From Blastococcus sp. DSM 46786 (GTDB lineage: Bacteria > Actinomycetota > Actinomycetes > Mycobacteriales > Geodermatophilaceae): 64,000 bases of DNA. A model generated the notes under the pieces. That model did not search any database. It was not told the DNA's origin and was given only the letters and a program-made list of their open reading frames with translations. Below are positions 11,063-19,665 of this stretch, piece after piece; within the stretch, counting starts at the first letter, position 1, and each line of letters begins with the position of its first letter. The position numbers and the translations under genes are program-made. The stretch lies in contig NZ_FOAO01000016.1 in NCBI RefSeq assembly GCF_900109665.1, positions 1 through 64,000 on the forward strand, in the 5' to 3' direction.

Positions 11063-12184
11063 ATGCGAGGATCGACGCCCGGCTCCGGCCGGCACCATCA
11101 CCACGACGACGGCGCACTCCGCGTCCTGAGCATCGGCCCCACCGGCGGCCAGTCCGGCGGCATGGCGTCGGTCGTCGCCGAACTCGAGGCGCAGAACGGC
11201 CTCAGCGACGCACCCGTGCAGCTGCGGGTCGTGGATTCCGGGGGCATCGGGCCGACCCCGCGGCGGGCCGCCAACTTCGCCCGCTCTCTGCTCACCGCCG
11301 GCACCGCGCGCGCCGACGTCGCCCACCTGCACGTGGCCAGCCGCGGGAGCACCTGGCGCAAGATGGCGGTCGCGGCGGCGTGCTCGCTGCGCGGCCTGCC
11401 CTACGGCATCCACCTGCACGGCGCCGGGTACCGCGGCTTCCTCGAGGCCGTCTCCCCGGCCGCGAAGCGCCGCATCGAGCGGTTCTTCCGCCGCGCCGCG
11501 TACGTGGTGGTCCTGGGCGGCCCCTGGGCCCAGCTGGTCACCGAGGAGCTGGGGGTGCCCGCCGAGCGGGTGCACGTCGTGCACAACGGCGTGGCCGACG
11601 GCGCCCCGCCCGTGACGCCCTGGCCGGCCGCCCGCCCCAGGCGGGTGGTGCTGATGGGGCGGATCGACGAGTCCAAGGGCGTGCCGGAGCTGCTGCGCGC
11701 CTTCGAGCGGCTCGACGGCCTCACCGACGTGGAGCTGGTCCTCGCCGGCCCGCCGGTCGACCCCCGCGTCGTCGCGCTGGTGGAGGAGGCCGTCCGCAGC
11801 CGACCCGGCCGGATCTCCTACGCCGGCTCGCTCCCGCGCTCGGAGGCCCAGGAGCTGCTGCGCACGGCCTACCTGCTCGCGCTGCCCAGCCACGCCGAGG
11901 GGCTGCCGATGGTGGTCATCGAGGCGATGTCCCGGGGCATCCCGGCCGTGACGACGCCGGTGGGTGCCATGGAGGAGCTGGTCACCCACGGCGCGAACGG
12001 CTTCCTCGTGCCTCCCGGCGACGTCGACGCCCTCGCCGAGCACCTGGTGTGCCTGCTGGGCAGCACGGAGCTGCGGGACGAGATGGCCCGGGCGGCCTAC
12101 GGCACGTGGGCGGCGGGCTTCGACGCCCGCACCATGTACGCCGACATCCGCGCGTGCTGGCGGAGCACGGCGGACGCTCAGTAG
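11063..12184 (+). CDS. GT4 family glycosyltransferase
   Basis: A 373-residue retaining glycosyltransferase of the GT-B fold. The N-terminal domain begins ALRVLSIGPTGGQSGGMASV. The C-terminal domain has VVLMGRIDESKGVPELLRAF and the acidic pair in SHAEGLPMVVIEAMSRG, the GT4 signature for nucleotide-sugar binding. ATG 11063 was chosen because it is just downstream of the previous stop. The N-terminus contains a natural HHHH run. Its 3' end (TAG) overlaps the end of the convergent sugar transferase by 7 bp. Donor and acceptor are unknown. Confidence 0.9.
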   Translation: MRGSTPGSGRHHHHDDGALRVLSIGPTGGQSGGMASVVAELEAQNGLSDAPVQLRVVDSGGIGPTPRRAANFARSLLTAGTARADVAHLHVASRGSTWRKMAVAAACSLRGLPYGIHLHGAGYRGFLEAVSPAAKRRIERFFRRAAYVVVLGGPWAQLVTEELGVPAERVHVVHNGVADGAPPVTPWPAARPRRVVLMGRIDESKGVPELLRAFERLDGLTDVELVLAGPPVDPRVVALVEEAVRSRPGRISYAGSLPRSEAQELLRTAYLLALPSHAEGLPMVVIEAMSRGIPAVTTPVGAMEELVTHGANGFLVPPGDVDALAEHLVCLLGSTELRDEMARAAYGTWAAGFDARTMYADIRACWRSTADAQ

Positions 12185-13686
12185 GCGCCGCGCCCGCGGA
12201 GGACCGCGCCGAGGGTCTTCCAGAGGATCATCATGTCGAAGCTCAGCGACCAGTTCTCCACGTACCGGACGTCGATGCGCACCGAGTCGTCCCAGGAGAG
12301 GTCCGAGCGACCGCTGATCTGCCACAGCCCGGTGATGCCGGGCTTGACCAGGAAGCGGCGGCGCATGTCGAAGCCGTAGCGCTCGGTCTCGCTGGGCAGC
12401 GGCGGGCGCGGGCCGACCAGGCTCATGTCGCCGCGCAGCACGTTGATCAGCTGAGGCAGCTCGTCGAGGGAGTACCGGCGCAGCAGGCGCCCGACGCGGG
12501 TCACGCGGGGGTCGACCTTGCGCTTGTAGAGCACGCCGTTGCCGTCGTTGTCGGCCTCCAGCACCTCGGCCATCCGGTCGGCGCCATGCACCATGCTGCG
12601 GAACTTGAGCATGGAGAACGTCTGCCCGTCACGGCCGACGCGGGTCTGCTCGAAGAAGACCGGCCCCCGGCTGGTCGTTTTCAGCGCCAGCGCGATGACG
12701 AGGAACAGCGGCAGCGTCACCAGCAGCGCCGTGGCGGCCAGCGAGGCGTCGACCGCCGTCTTGGCCAGCCGGCGCACCCCGCGCAGCTCCGGGCGCTCGA
12801 CGTGCAGCAGCGGGAGCCCGCAGACCGGGCGGATGGCTACCCGCGGGCCGACGACCTCGGTCACCGCGGGGGCGAGCAGCAGCTCGGCCTCGGTCTTCTC
12901 CAGATCCCAGCCCAGCCGGCGCAGCGAGGGGCCGTCCAGCTCGGGGCAGGGCATGACGGCGACGGTGTCGACCTCGAACCGCTGCACCACGTCGAGCACC
13001 TCGTCGAGGCCACCGAGGACGGGCAGGCCGTCGAAGTCGGTGGGGCCGTCGGCCGCCTTGCCGTCCGGCAGGCAGCACCCGATGACCCGGTAGCCGTGGT
13101 AGCCGGCGCGGTCCAGTTCGGCGTGAAGCGAGGCGACGGCGTTGCGGTGCCCGACGACGACCGTCGTCTGCTGGAAGGCCCCGCCGTTGCGGGCGCGGTG
13201 CAGCGCCTGCCGGCGCAGGTAGCGCTGCAGCAGCGTCAGCACCGTCGCGAGAGGGAGGGCGATGACGACGAAGCCGCGCGCGACGCGCAGGTCCAGCCCC
13301 CAGGAGACCACGGCCACCGCAGCCAGCAGGACGGCCGCGGCATGCAGGACCCGCCGGAACTCCTCGGCACCCACCCAGAGGAAGCGCTCCTCGTAGCTCC
13401 GCCCGATGTGCATGGCGGCCACCCACATCGCAGGCATCGCCAGCGCGGCCCACAGCGAGTACTGGGCGGCGCCGTCGACGTCGGTCCCGAAACGGCCGAA
13501 GTAGCCGATCGTGGCCGCGAGCACGGCGGCGACCGCGTCCCCGAGCACGATGCTGCGCACGTAGGCCGTGCGCCACGCCCGACGCGCCTCGGTGCCCTCC
13601 CCCCGCAGGCGGCGCAGGCCGGGGAAGCGGGTCCGCACCGTGGCCGGCAGCACCTCACGAGTGGTCTGGTCGTGAGAAACCTGCAT
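12178..13686 (-). CDS. Initiating sugar-phosphate transferase, copy B
   Basis: A polyprenyl-phosphate sugar-1-phosphate transferase of about 502 residues, closely similar along its length to copies A and C. It has N-terminal membrane helices, a central nucleotide/CoA-binding-like domain (VVVGHRNAVASLHAEL) and the C-terminal catalytic domain with FEQTRVGRDG, MLKFRSM, DELPQLINVLRGDMSLVGPR and KPGITGLWQISGRSDLSW, ending in RGRGAY. ATG 13686 follows a GGAGG. An upstream ATG at 13740 would add 18 residues. The BY-kinase at 13962 lies upstream on the same strand. Confidence 0.92.
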   Translation of the reverse strand: MQVSHDQTTREVLPATVRTRFPGLRRLRGEGTEARRAWRTAYVRSIVLGDAVAAVLAATIGYFGRFGTDVDGAAQYSLWAALAMPAMWVAAMHIGRSYEERFLWVGAEEFRRVLHAAAVLLAAVAVVSWGLDLRVARGFVVIALPLATVLTLLQRYLRRQALHRARNGGAFQQTTVVVGHRNAVASLHAELDRAGYHGYRVIGCCLPDGKAADGPTDFDGLPVLGGLDEVLDVVQRFEVDTVAVMPCPELDGPSLRRLGWDLEKTEAELLLAPAVTEVVGPRVAIRPVCGLPLLHVERPELRGVRRLAKTAVDASLAATALLVTLPLFLVIALALKTTSRGPVFFEQTRVGRDGQTFSMLKFRSMVHGADRMAEVLEADNDGNGVLYKRKVDPRVTRVGRLLRRYSLDELPQLINVLRGDMSLVGPRPPLPSETERYGFDMRRRFLVKPGITGLWQISGRSDLSWDDSVRIDVRYVENWSLSFDMMILWKTLGAVLRGRGAY

Positions 13687-13961
13687 GGGGTTACCGAGCC
13701 TCCTGGGTGCGTCTGGTCGTCGTCTCGGCGACTCGAACATCTCGCCGCCCCACTCTGGTCACGCTGAGTGAGCAGAAGAGGGCAGCGAGGCCCCTTTGCC
13801 TCGGCCGGTCGAACCGCCGAACTCGACGTTAGCGGTTGCGTGACGATTTGGCTCGCTCACGACATAACCCTACGTAACGGACATGTGCACCCACAGAGCG
13901 TGAGCGGTACAGGTCACATCCGTGTCGGCATCTGCTCGCGACGGAGCCGAGGCGCCCCCGA

Positions 13962-15572
13962 TCAGCTCCGACTGGCCGAGTCCGAGCGCTGGGGCGGCTG
14001 GGGCGGCCCGACGGCGGGGATCTCGGTGGTCGCCGGACCCGTCGGCACCTCGGCCCGAGTCGCGCCGGCCGGATCGGTGGTCGGCACCCCGGCCCGCGTC
14101 GCACCCCCCGGCTCCGTCCGCACGTCGCCCCCGGTTCGGTCACCCGGCGCCTGGGGCTTCTCCTGGGCGGCGACGGGCCGGGGCTTGGGGTCGGGCTCCG
14201 TGGGGGCGTCCCCGTCGTAGCCGTAGGAGTGCGGCGACGACGACGCCGGCGCCATGGTGAGGATGATGCCCAGGGTTCGCGCGCCCACCCGGTCGAGGAC
14301 GGCCGCGGCGCGCTCCAGCTCTTCCCGCCGGGTCTTGCCCTGGCGCACCGACAGCAGCACGCCGTCCATCACCACGGCGACGGCGCTGGCGTCGGCGACC
14401 GGCAGCAGCGGGGGCGTGTCGACGATGACGTAGTCGTGGGTGGCCCGCAGCCGGTCGACCAGGGCGCGCAGCTGGCTGGACGCCAGCAGCTCGCTGGGGT
14501 TGGGCGGGATGGACCCGGCGCCGAGGACCGAGAGCCGGCCGTTGGCGTAGGGCTGCAGGACGTCGTCGATGTCGGCGGCGCCGGTGAGGACGCTGGTCAG
14601 CCCGGCGCCGTCGACGAGCCCGAGGTACCGGACCACCCGGGGGTGCCGCAGGTCGGACTCGACCAGCGCGACCCGGTGCCCGCCCTCGGCCAGGGTGAGG
14701 GCGAGGTTGATCGCGACGGTGCTCTTCCCCTCGGCGGCGACCGCGCTGGACACCATGATGACCCGCGGCGGCTCGTCCACGTTGAGGAACTGCAGGTTGG
14801 TGCGCAGCTGGCGGAAGGCCTCGGCGTTGCCCGACCGGCTGTTCCGCTGCAGCACGTGCCCGGAGGCGAGCTTCGGGTCGCGGGCGACGGTGCCGATCAC
14901 GGGTGCGCCGGCCGCGTCGGAGGCGACCTTCGCGTCGCGCACCGAGCGGTCCATGCGCACCCGGGCGTAGGCGAGCGCCAGGCCGACGAGCAGGCCGATG
15001 AGCACGCCGACGGCGATGTTGGCGTAGAGGTTGGGGGCGGAGGGCTCCTCGGCGACCTCGGGGTTGTCGAGGACGGTCACCTTCACCGGCACGGTCGTCA
15101 CCGGCTCGACCTCGGGGTCGGTCGGCACCGTGGTGGTCGCCTCGACCTCGAGCACCAGGTCGGTGAACTCGGCGGCGACCGCCGCGGCGATGTCGCGCGC
15201 CCGCTGGGGCGAGGTGTCGGTCACCACGACCCCGAGGACGGTCGTGTCCGGCACCACCGAGGCCTCGACCCGCTCCTGCAGGCCCCCCGCCGTGAGGTCC
15301 AGGTCCAGCCGGTCGATGACACCTTCGGCCAGGCGCTCGCTGTCGAGGATCTGGACGTAGGAGGCCACCCGGTTCTGGGCGAACTGGCTGCCCTGGAACG
15401 CAGCGGTGGTGGAGGTGGCGTCCGTCGACGTCACCCACACCTGCGCCGCCGACGTGTACGTCGGCGTCATCATCAGGGCCATCGCGGCCCCGACGCCCCC
15501 ACCCAGGAGCATCCCGATCACGGGCAGGAACCACCCGGCCCGGAACGCCGCGATGGTGTCTCTGGATTCCAC
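13962..15572 (-). CDS. Polysaccharide co-polymerase/tyrosine autokinase (Wzc-like), copy 1
   Basis: A 536-residue inner-membrane protein controlling EPS chain length and export. The N-terminal Wzz domain has membrane helices near residues 15-35 and 180-205 (LYANIAVGVLIGLLVGLALA) around an extracytoplasmic region. The C-terminal BY-kinase has Walker A SSAVAAEGKSTVAINLA, Walker A' VALVESDLRHP and Walker B YVIVDTPPLLPVAD. The Tyr cluster is short (SYGYDGD). It is followed by an unusual ~75-residue Pro/Thr/Gly tail with the repeat GATRAGVPTTDPAGATRAEV. GTG 15572 has a GAGG upstream. It is probably the partner of the phosphatase at 9165. Confidence 0.92.
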   Translation of the reverse strand: MESRDTIAAFRAGWFLPVIGMLLGGGVGAAMALMMTPTYTSAAQVWVTSTDATSTTAAFQGSQFAQNRVASYVQILDSERLAEGVIDRLDLDLTAGGLQERVEASVVPDTTVLGVVVTDTSPQRARDIAAAVAAEFTDLVLEVEATTTVPTDPEVEPVTTVPVKVTVLDNPEVAEEPSAPNLYANIAVGVLIGLLVGLALAYARVRMDRSVRDAKVASDAAGAPVIGTVARDPKLASGHVLQRNSRSGNAEAFRQLRTNLQFLNVDEPPRVIMVSSAVAAEGKSTVAINLALTLAEGGHRVALVESDLRHPRVVRYLGLVDGAGLTSVLTGAADIDDVLQPYANGRLSVLGAGSIPPNPSELLASSQLRALVDRLRATHDYVIVDTPPLLPVADASAVAVVMDGVLLSVRQGKTRREELERAAAVLDRVGARTLGIILTMAPASSSPHSYGYDGDAPTEPDPKPRPVAAQEKPQAPGDRTGGDVRTEPGGATRAGVPTTDPAGATRAEVPTGPATTEIPAVGPPQPPQRSDSASRS

Positions 15573-15682
15573 TACTTCCTCGTCTCCGATGATCGAGGCC
15601 CACAGGTGTGAGCCGCAGTCGCGGTCGTCGCAGGGCCGCGGCTACCCCCCGTTCGATTCGTGCAGTTGCTGAGCGCCCTAGG

Positions 15683-16753
15683 CTAGATATCCTGCGCCCG
15701 ATCCGGGCGGGTGGCGTCACCCGTTCGGGCCTCTTCCACGCAGTTCTGCCAGTGCTCGACGAACACGCGCCGGACGACGGCGTTCGAGTGCCGCTCCCGG
15801 ACACGGTCCCACGCGCGGCGCCCGAGGCCCTGCGCCAGCTCCGGCGAGCCTGCCATCCGGCGGATCGCCGTCCCGAGGGCGTCGGCGTCGGCCGGCGGGA
15901 CCACCATGCCGGTGTCGTCGACCACCTCGGCGATCTGGCCGACGTCGCTGGCGATGACCGGGGTGGCCAGGCTCATCGACTCCAGGATGATCATCGGCAT
16001 CGCCTCGGCCCGGCTGGGCAGCACGAGCGCGACCGCGGTCCGCAGCCGGGCGCGCACCTCCTCGGGGGTGACCGGCCCCTCGAACACCACCCCGTGCGGG
16101 AGCGGGTCGGGCAGCCGGAACTGCGGGGCGAGGTCGCCGAACAGGACGAGCTGCTGGCCGTCGAGCCGGGCGGCCGACCACGCGTCCAGGAGGACGTCGG
16201 CGCCCTTGCGCGGCCCGATCTCGCCGGCGAAGACGAACCCGGAGCGGTCCGACCCGACCGGTTCCTCCTCGATCGGCACGGCGTTGGCCACCCGGACCGC
16301 GTCGACGCCGAGCGAGCGCAGCACCTCGGCGGCCGGCTCGGTGAGCACGAAGACCACCGCGGGCCGGCGCAGCACCAGGCGGGCGAGCCGGCGGTTGCCC
16401 TCGGCGAACGCGACGAACTGCGAGCCGTGCACGAGGACCGTGCAGCAGACCCCGCGCCGGCGGGCGAGGGCGAGCAGCAGGCCCTCGCGCAGGAACGAGC
16501 CCTGCTGGGTCAGGTGGAAGTGCCACACGTCGGTGGGCTCCACCTTGCTGAACAGCACGTTCAGCACCGTGCGGGCGAACGCGGAGAGCGTGCGCCGCCG
16601 GTCGCCGTGCCAGTAGGTGGGCCACTCCCGCACCTCGAGGTCGGGGCCGGACCAGGTGTTCGTCGTGCGCACCACGGAGGAGACACCGCCGCGCCCCTGC
16701 GAGGCGTTGCCGATCTGCGTCACGCGCAGCGCGGGCCGCGACGGCCGGCTCAC
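15683..16753 (-). CDS. GT4 family glycosyltransferase
   Basis: A 356-residue GT-B glycosyltransferase. The N-terminus is ALRVTQIGNASQGRGGVSSV. The C-terminal domain shows FVFAGEIGPRKGADVLLDAW and PSRAEAMPMIILESMSLATP, with the conserved E...E pair. The GTG start overlaps the stop of the Alg14/Alg13-like gene by 4 bp (GTGA). It probably adds a later sugar of the EPS repeat unit. The specificity is unknown. Confidence 0.9.
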   Translation of the reverse strand: MSRPSRPALRVTQIGNASQGRGGVSSVVRTTNTWSGPDLEVREWPTYWHGDRRRTLSAFARTVLNVLFSKVEPTDVWHFHLTQQGSFLREGLLLALARRRGVCCTVLVHGSQFVAFAEGNRRLARLVLRRPAVVFVLTEPAAEVLRSLGVDAVRVANAVPIEEEPVGSDRSGFVFAGEIGPRKGADVLLDAWSAARLDGQQLVLFGDLAPQFRLPDPLPHGVVFEGPVTPEEVRARLRTAVALVLPSRAEAMPMIILESMSLATPVIASDVGQIAEVVDDTGMVVPPADADALGTAIRRMAGSPELAQGLGRRAWDRVRERHSNAVVRRVFVEHWQNCVEEARTGDATRPDRAQDI

Positions 16754-17715
16754 GCCGACGTGTCCCCGGATCGGCGGATCACCACACCCGAGGGGTCGAG
16801 CTCGTCGGTGGTCAGCTCCCCGGGGGAACGCAGCAGGACCAGCCCGCGCCGGGCGAGCTCGCGGGCCACCTGCAGCTGGTGGTCGTCCACGTGCTCGCCG
16901 CGCGCGGCCAGCCGCGGGAGGACGACCGGCCGGACGCCGAGCTCGAGCGCGCGGAGCAGGGTGCCCACGCCGGCGTGGGTGACGAAGACGTCGCTCTCGG
17001 CCACCAGGCGGTCGAACTCCTCCGCGCGCAGCTCCTGGTTGACGTCGCCGGGCAGGTCGTCGCGCGTCGTGACCCCGAGTTGCCAGGTGACGGTGTCGCC
17101 GGGGCGCATCCGGTCCCGCACGGCGTCGACCAGCGCGTCGAAGCGGAACGGCTTGATGGTGCCGAGGCTGACGAAGATGCGGCGCCCCTCGCCGTCGCGG
17201 GCCGGGCGGTCGGCCGCCGGGACGGCGGTGTAGTCGTCGAGCAGCGAGGGGCCCAGCTGCCACCCGGGGCGGTCGGCCCAGGCGGCGTGCTGGCTGTAGC
17301 GCTGCACCCGCGGCAGCCGCTCGAGGATGCGGCCGGTGGCCGACGGCCCGTCGAAGCGGGAGACGCTCTCGATGTAGACGAACGGGAGCCGCCGCAGCTG
17401 GGCGATGGCCCAGGCGGCCGTCCCGACCGCGGCCCCGGTGCTCAGGACGACGTCGAAGCGCTCGCGGCGCGTGGCCCGGAACAGCCGGATGCCGGCGCGG
17501 ACCGCCGGGGCGAGGCCGCGCGGGGGCACGTAGTCGAGGGTGACCACGCGGCGGTCGCGCAGCAGCGACCGGCTCTGCTCCGAGTCGAACGTGGCGAAGA
17601 CGGAGTCCGGCTGGAGGCCGAACCGCTCGGACCACCGGACGATCTGGGCGAGATGGCCACCGGTCGAGGCGACCAGGAGCGCGCGCTTGCCGCTGAGCGC
17701 GGCGGACAGCTCCAC
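16750..17715 (-). CDS. Alg14-Alg13-type fused glycosyltransferase
   Basis: A 321-residue protein that looks like a fusion of the two parts of EpsE/EpsF or PssD/PssE type transferases. The N-terminal half resembles Alg14 (ALLVASTGGHLAQIVRWSER, then VLSTGAAVGTAAWAIAQL and FVYIESVSR). The C-terminal half resembles the Alg13/GT28 C-terminal domain (IFVSLGTIKPFRFDALVDAV, VFVTHAGVGTLLRALELGVR). These usually add the second sugar on the lipid carrier at the membrane. GTG 17715 with AGGTGAGC upstream sets the start. It overlaps the downstream GT4 gene. Confidence 0.85.
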   Translation of the reverse strand: MELSAALSGKRALLVASTGGHLAQIVRWSERFGLQPDSVFATFDSEQSRSLLRDRRVVTLDYVPPRGLAPAVRAGIRLFRATRRERFDVVLSTGAAVGTAAWAIAQLRRLPFVYIESVSRFDGPSATGRILERLPRVQRYSQHAAWADRPGWQLGPSLLDDYTAVPAADRPARDGEGRRIFVSLGTIKPFRFDALVDAVRDRMRPGDTVTWQLGVTTRDDLPGDVNQELRAEEFDRLVAESDVFVTHAGVGTLLRALELGVRPVVLPRLAARGEHVDDHQLQVARELARRGLVLLRSPGELTTDELDPSGVVIRRSGDTSA

Positions 17716-17830
17716 CCGCTCACCTGCCGGTTCGGCTCGATCCCGTCGTGGTGACACCACCGAAGCGTAATGGGGGCCGGCCGCGCAACCGACCTCGCGC
17801 TCGTGATGTCGCCGGTTGGTGTGGCCGATG

Positions 17831-19351
17831 TCAGCCGACGGGAGCCGGGGAGGTGACCCGGGCCACGTCGCCGCGCCCGCCCGCACCCGCGTGCCCGGCG
17901 CCGGCCGGCTGCTCGTCGGCGGCGGCGTCGGTGTCCTCGTCGGTGTCGGTGGCCCGGCCACCGAAGGATCCCAGCAGCCCGATCAGGACGAAGAGGGGGA
18001 TGTAGGACGGCGGGGAGACGAACACCGGGTTGCCGGTGGACTCCAGCAGGTACTGCACGATCCAGGCGATCCCGGTCAGCCCCAGGAAGCGGGCGACCGG
18101 CTGGTCGTCGCGCGAGAGCCGGCGCAGCCGCCGGAAGACGGCGACCAGCGCCACGAGGAACGCCAGCATCCCGAGGAAGCCGCTCTCGGCGAGCACCGCC
18201 GGCCACATGGTGTCGGTCAGGAACATCGCGTTGCCGGTGCGCTCGGAGAGGCCCCAGACGTTCTGGTAGCCGCGCTCGAGGTACAGCGGGCTGTAGAACT
18301 CCGAGGCCGTGTCGGAGCCGAAGCGGCCGAACCCGGCGCCGAGCGGGAAGTAGTCCTGGGCGACGAAGAAGGAGTCCCGGGTCATCAGCGTGCGGGCCGC
18401 GGTGCCCTCGGACTGGTCCAGGTAGGTGGCGACGATGCCCTGCAGCGCGTTGAGCAGCGTCGACCAGAACACGATGACGATGCCGACGACGGCGGTGATC
18501 GCCGCGGGGAAGACGCCGGACCGCCCGGCCCGCGAGCTCAGCCACAGGAAGCTGCCCATCATCCCCAGCCAGGTCTTGCGCCGGAAGGAGAGGATGGCGA
18601 CCAGGGCCATGCCGGCGGAGAGCAGCCAGGTGAAGCGGGTCGAGCCCATGGTGGTGTTCCACGCGACGACGGCGAGGAAGCCCAGGGCCGCCATGATCCC
18701 GAGCGTGCCGGGCTCGACGAACGGGCCGATCAGCGACGGGATGGCCGCGCGGAAGCTGAGCTGGTCGATGTTGCCGACCGTGCTCTGCCAGGTCTGCGGG
18801 ATGGCCAGGTTGACCACGCAGCAGGCGATGATGAAGAGGAGGACGCCGACCCCGCCCTTGGCGAGGCGGCGCACGTCGTCGCTGGTCCAGTGCAGCTGCG
18901 CCACGGCCAGCGCGAGCAGGATGCCCTTCCCGGCGAGCGTGGTGCCCGACGCCAGGACGGCGAGCGGCACGCCCACGACGAGCCCGCTTCCCACCCCGAG
19001 CGCGCCGTAGAGGGCCCACCAGACCAGCCCCGGGAAGCTCCGCAGCGGCTGGCCGCGGAAGAGTCGGGGCCCGATGCAGACCAGCAGCGACGCCGCGATC
19101 GCCAGCTCGTCGAGCAGGTCCACCGCCGCGCTGCCGCTCACCTGCGCGGCCGTCTTGCCGAAGATGCTCACCAGGATCGCGGCCGCCACGAAGCGCTTGG
19201 GGTGGTCGACGCCCCAGACGAGGACGGGCGCGGCGACCACCAGCACGAGGACGAGGACGGGCTGGTAGGCCGCGGCGGCGGTCAGCCCCGCGACGGCGAG
19301 CACGCAGACGGCCAGCGTGCGCGGCACGGTCCTGGTCAGCGCGTCGCCCAC
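17831..19351 (-). CDS. Wzy-like O-antigen/EPS polymerase, copy 1
   Basis: A 506-residue membrane protein with roughly ten to twelve hydrophobic helices and a large extracytoplasmic loop (SEGTAARTLMTRDSFFVAQD then YFPLGAGFGRFGSD), the pattern of O-antigen polymerase/ligase family proteins. It is expected to polymerise lipid-linked repeat units outside the membrane. The C-terminus is a hydrophilic tail rich in Asp, Ala and Gly. GTG 19351 is preceded by GGGAGGGGG. An upstream GTG at 19426 is less well supported. It probably heads the minus-strand operon with the two glycosyltransferases downstream. Confidence 0.83.
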   Translation of the reverse strand: MGDALTRTVPRTLAVCVLAVAGLTAAAAYQPVLVLVLVVAAPVLVWGVDHPKRFVAAAILVSIFGKTAAQVSGSAAVDLLDELAIAASLLVCIGPRLFRGQPLRSFPGLVWWALYGALGVGSGLVVGVPLAVLASGTTLAGKGILLALAVAQLHWTSDDVRRLAKGGVGVLLFIIACCVVNLAIPQTWQSTVGNIDQLSFRAAIPSLIGPFVEPGTLGIMAALGFLAVVAWNTTMGSTRFTWLLSAGMALVAILSFRRKTWLGMMGSFLWLSSRAGRSGVFPAAITAVVGIVIVFWSTLLNALQGIVATYLDQSEGTAARTLMTRDSFFVAQDYFPLGAGFGRFGSDTASEFYSPLYLERGYQNVWGLSERTGNAMFLTDTMWPAVLAESGFLGMLAFLVALVAVFRRLRRLSRDDQPVARFLGLTGIAWIVQYLLESTGNPVFVSPPSYIPLFVLIGLLGSFGGRATDTDEDTDAAADEQPAGAGHAGAGGRGDVARVTSPAPVG

Positions 19352-19665
19352 CTCGACCCCCTCCCGCCAGCCGGCCGCCCCGTCCGGGCGGTACGGTTCC
19401 CACCGGTCCGGTGCGGAGCGTTCCACTCGGGCCGACCCTCGACAATGCCACGCCGCAGCAAGCCTCCCCGGCGGTAGCGACCGGCGTCACACCCGTTCGG
19501 GTCGTCAGGGCACCTGCACGGACGATTCTCGCTGCTCCGGCGGCCACCCGGCTGGCGTTCGGGCCGGTGCGTGGTCGAACATGGCGGAGGCCCGCGGCGG
19601 ACGGACCGGGGAACCACCCCGGCCGACGCGCCGGACCACCTCGACCCGAACCACAGGAGCACTGC
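19352..19665. other. Divergent promoter region
   Basis: About 310 bp between the Wzy-like gene (minus) and the UDP-glucose dehydrogenase gene (plus). No protein-coding frame is convincing. Promoters for both operons are expected here, but no clear -35/-10 pair was assigned. The AGGAG before 19666 is the ribosome site of ugd. Confidence 0.45.

Noticed and set aside
11087-11104. HHHH run in a glycosyltransferase N-terminus as a possible engineered tag
   Set aside because: Only four His in a natural context of GC-rich codons. No vector-like sequence nearby.
15679-15684. TAGGCT box resembling the -10 elements elsewhere
   Set aside because: It lies over the stop codon of a minus-strand glycosyltransferase and no plus-strand gene follows, so it is probably coincidence.
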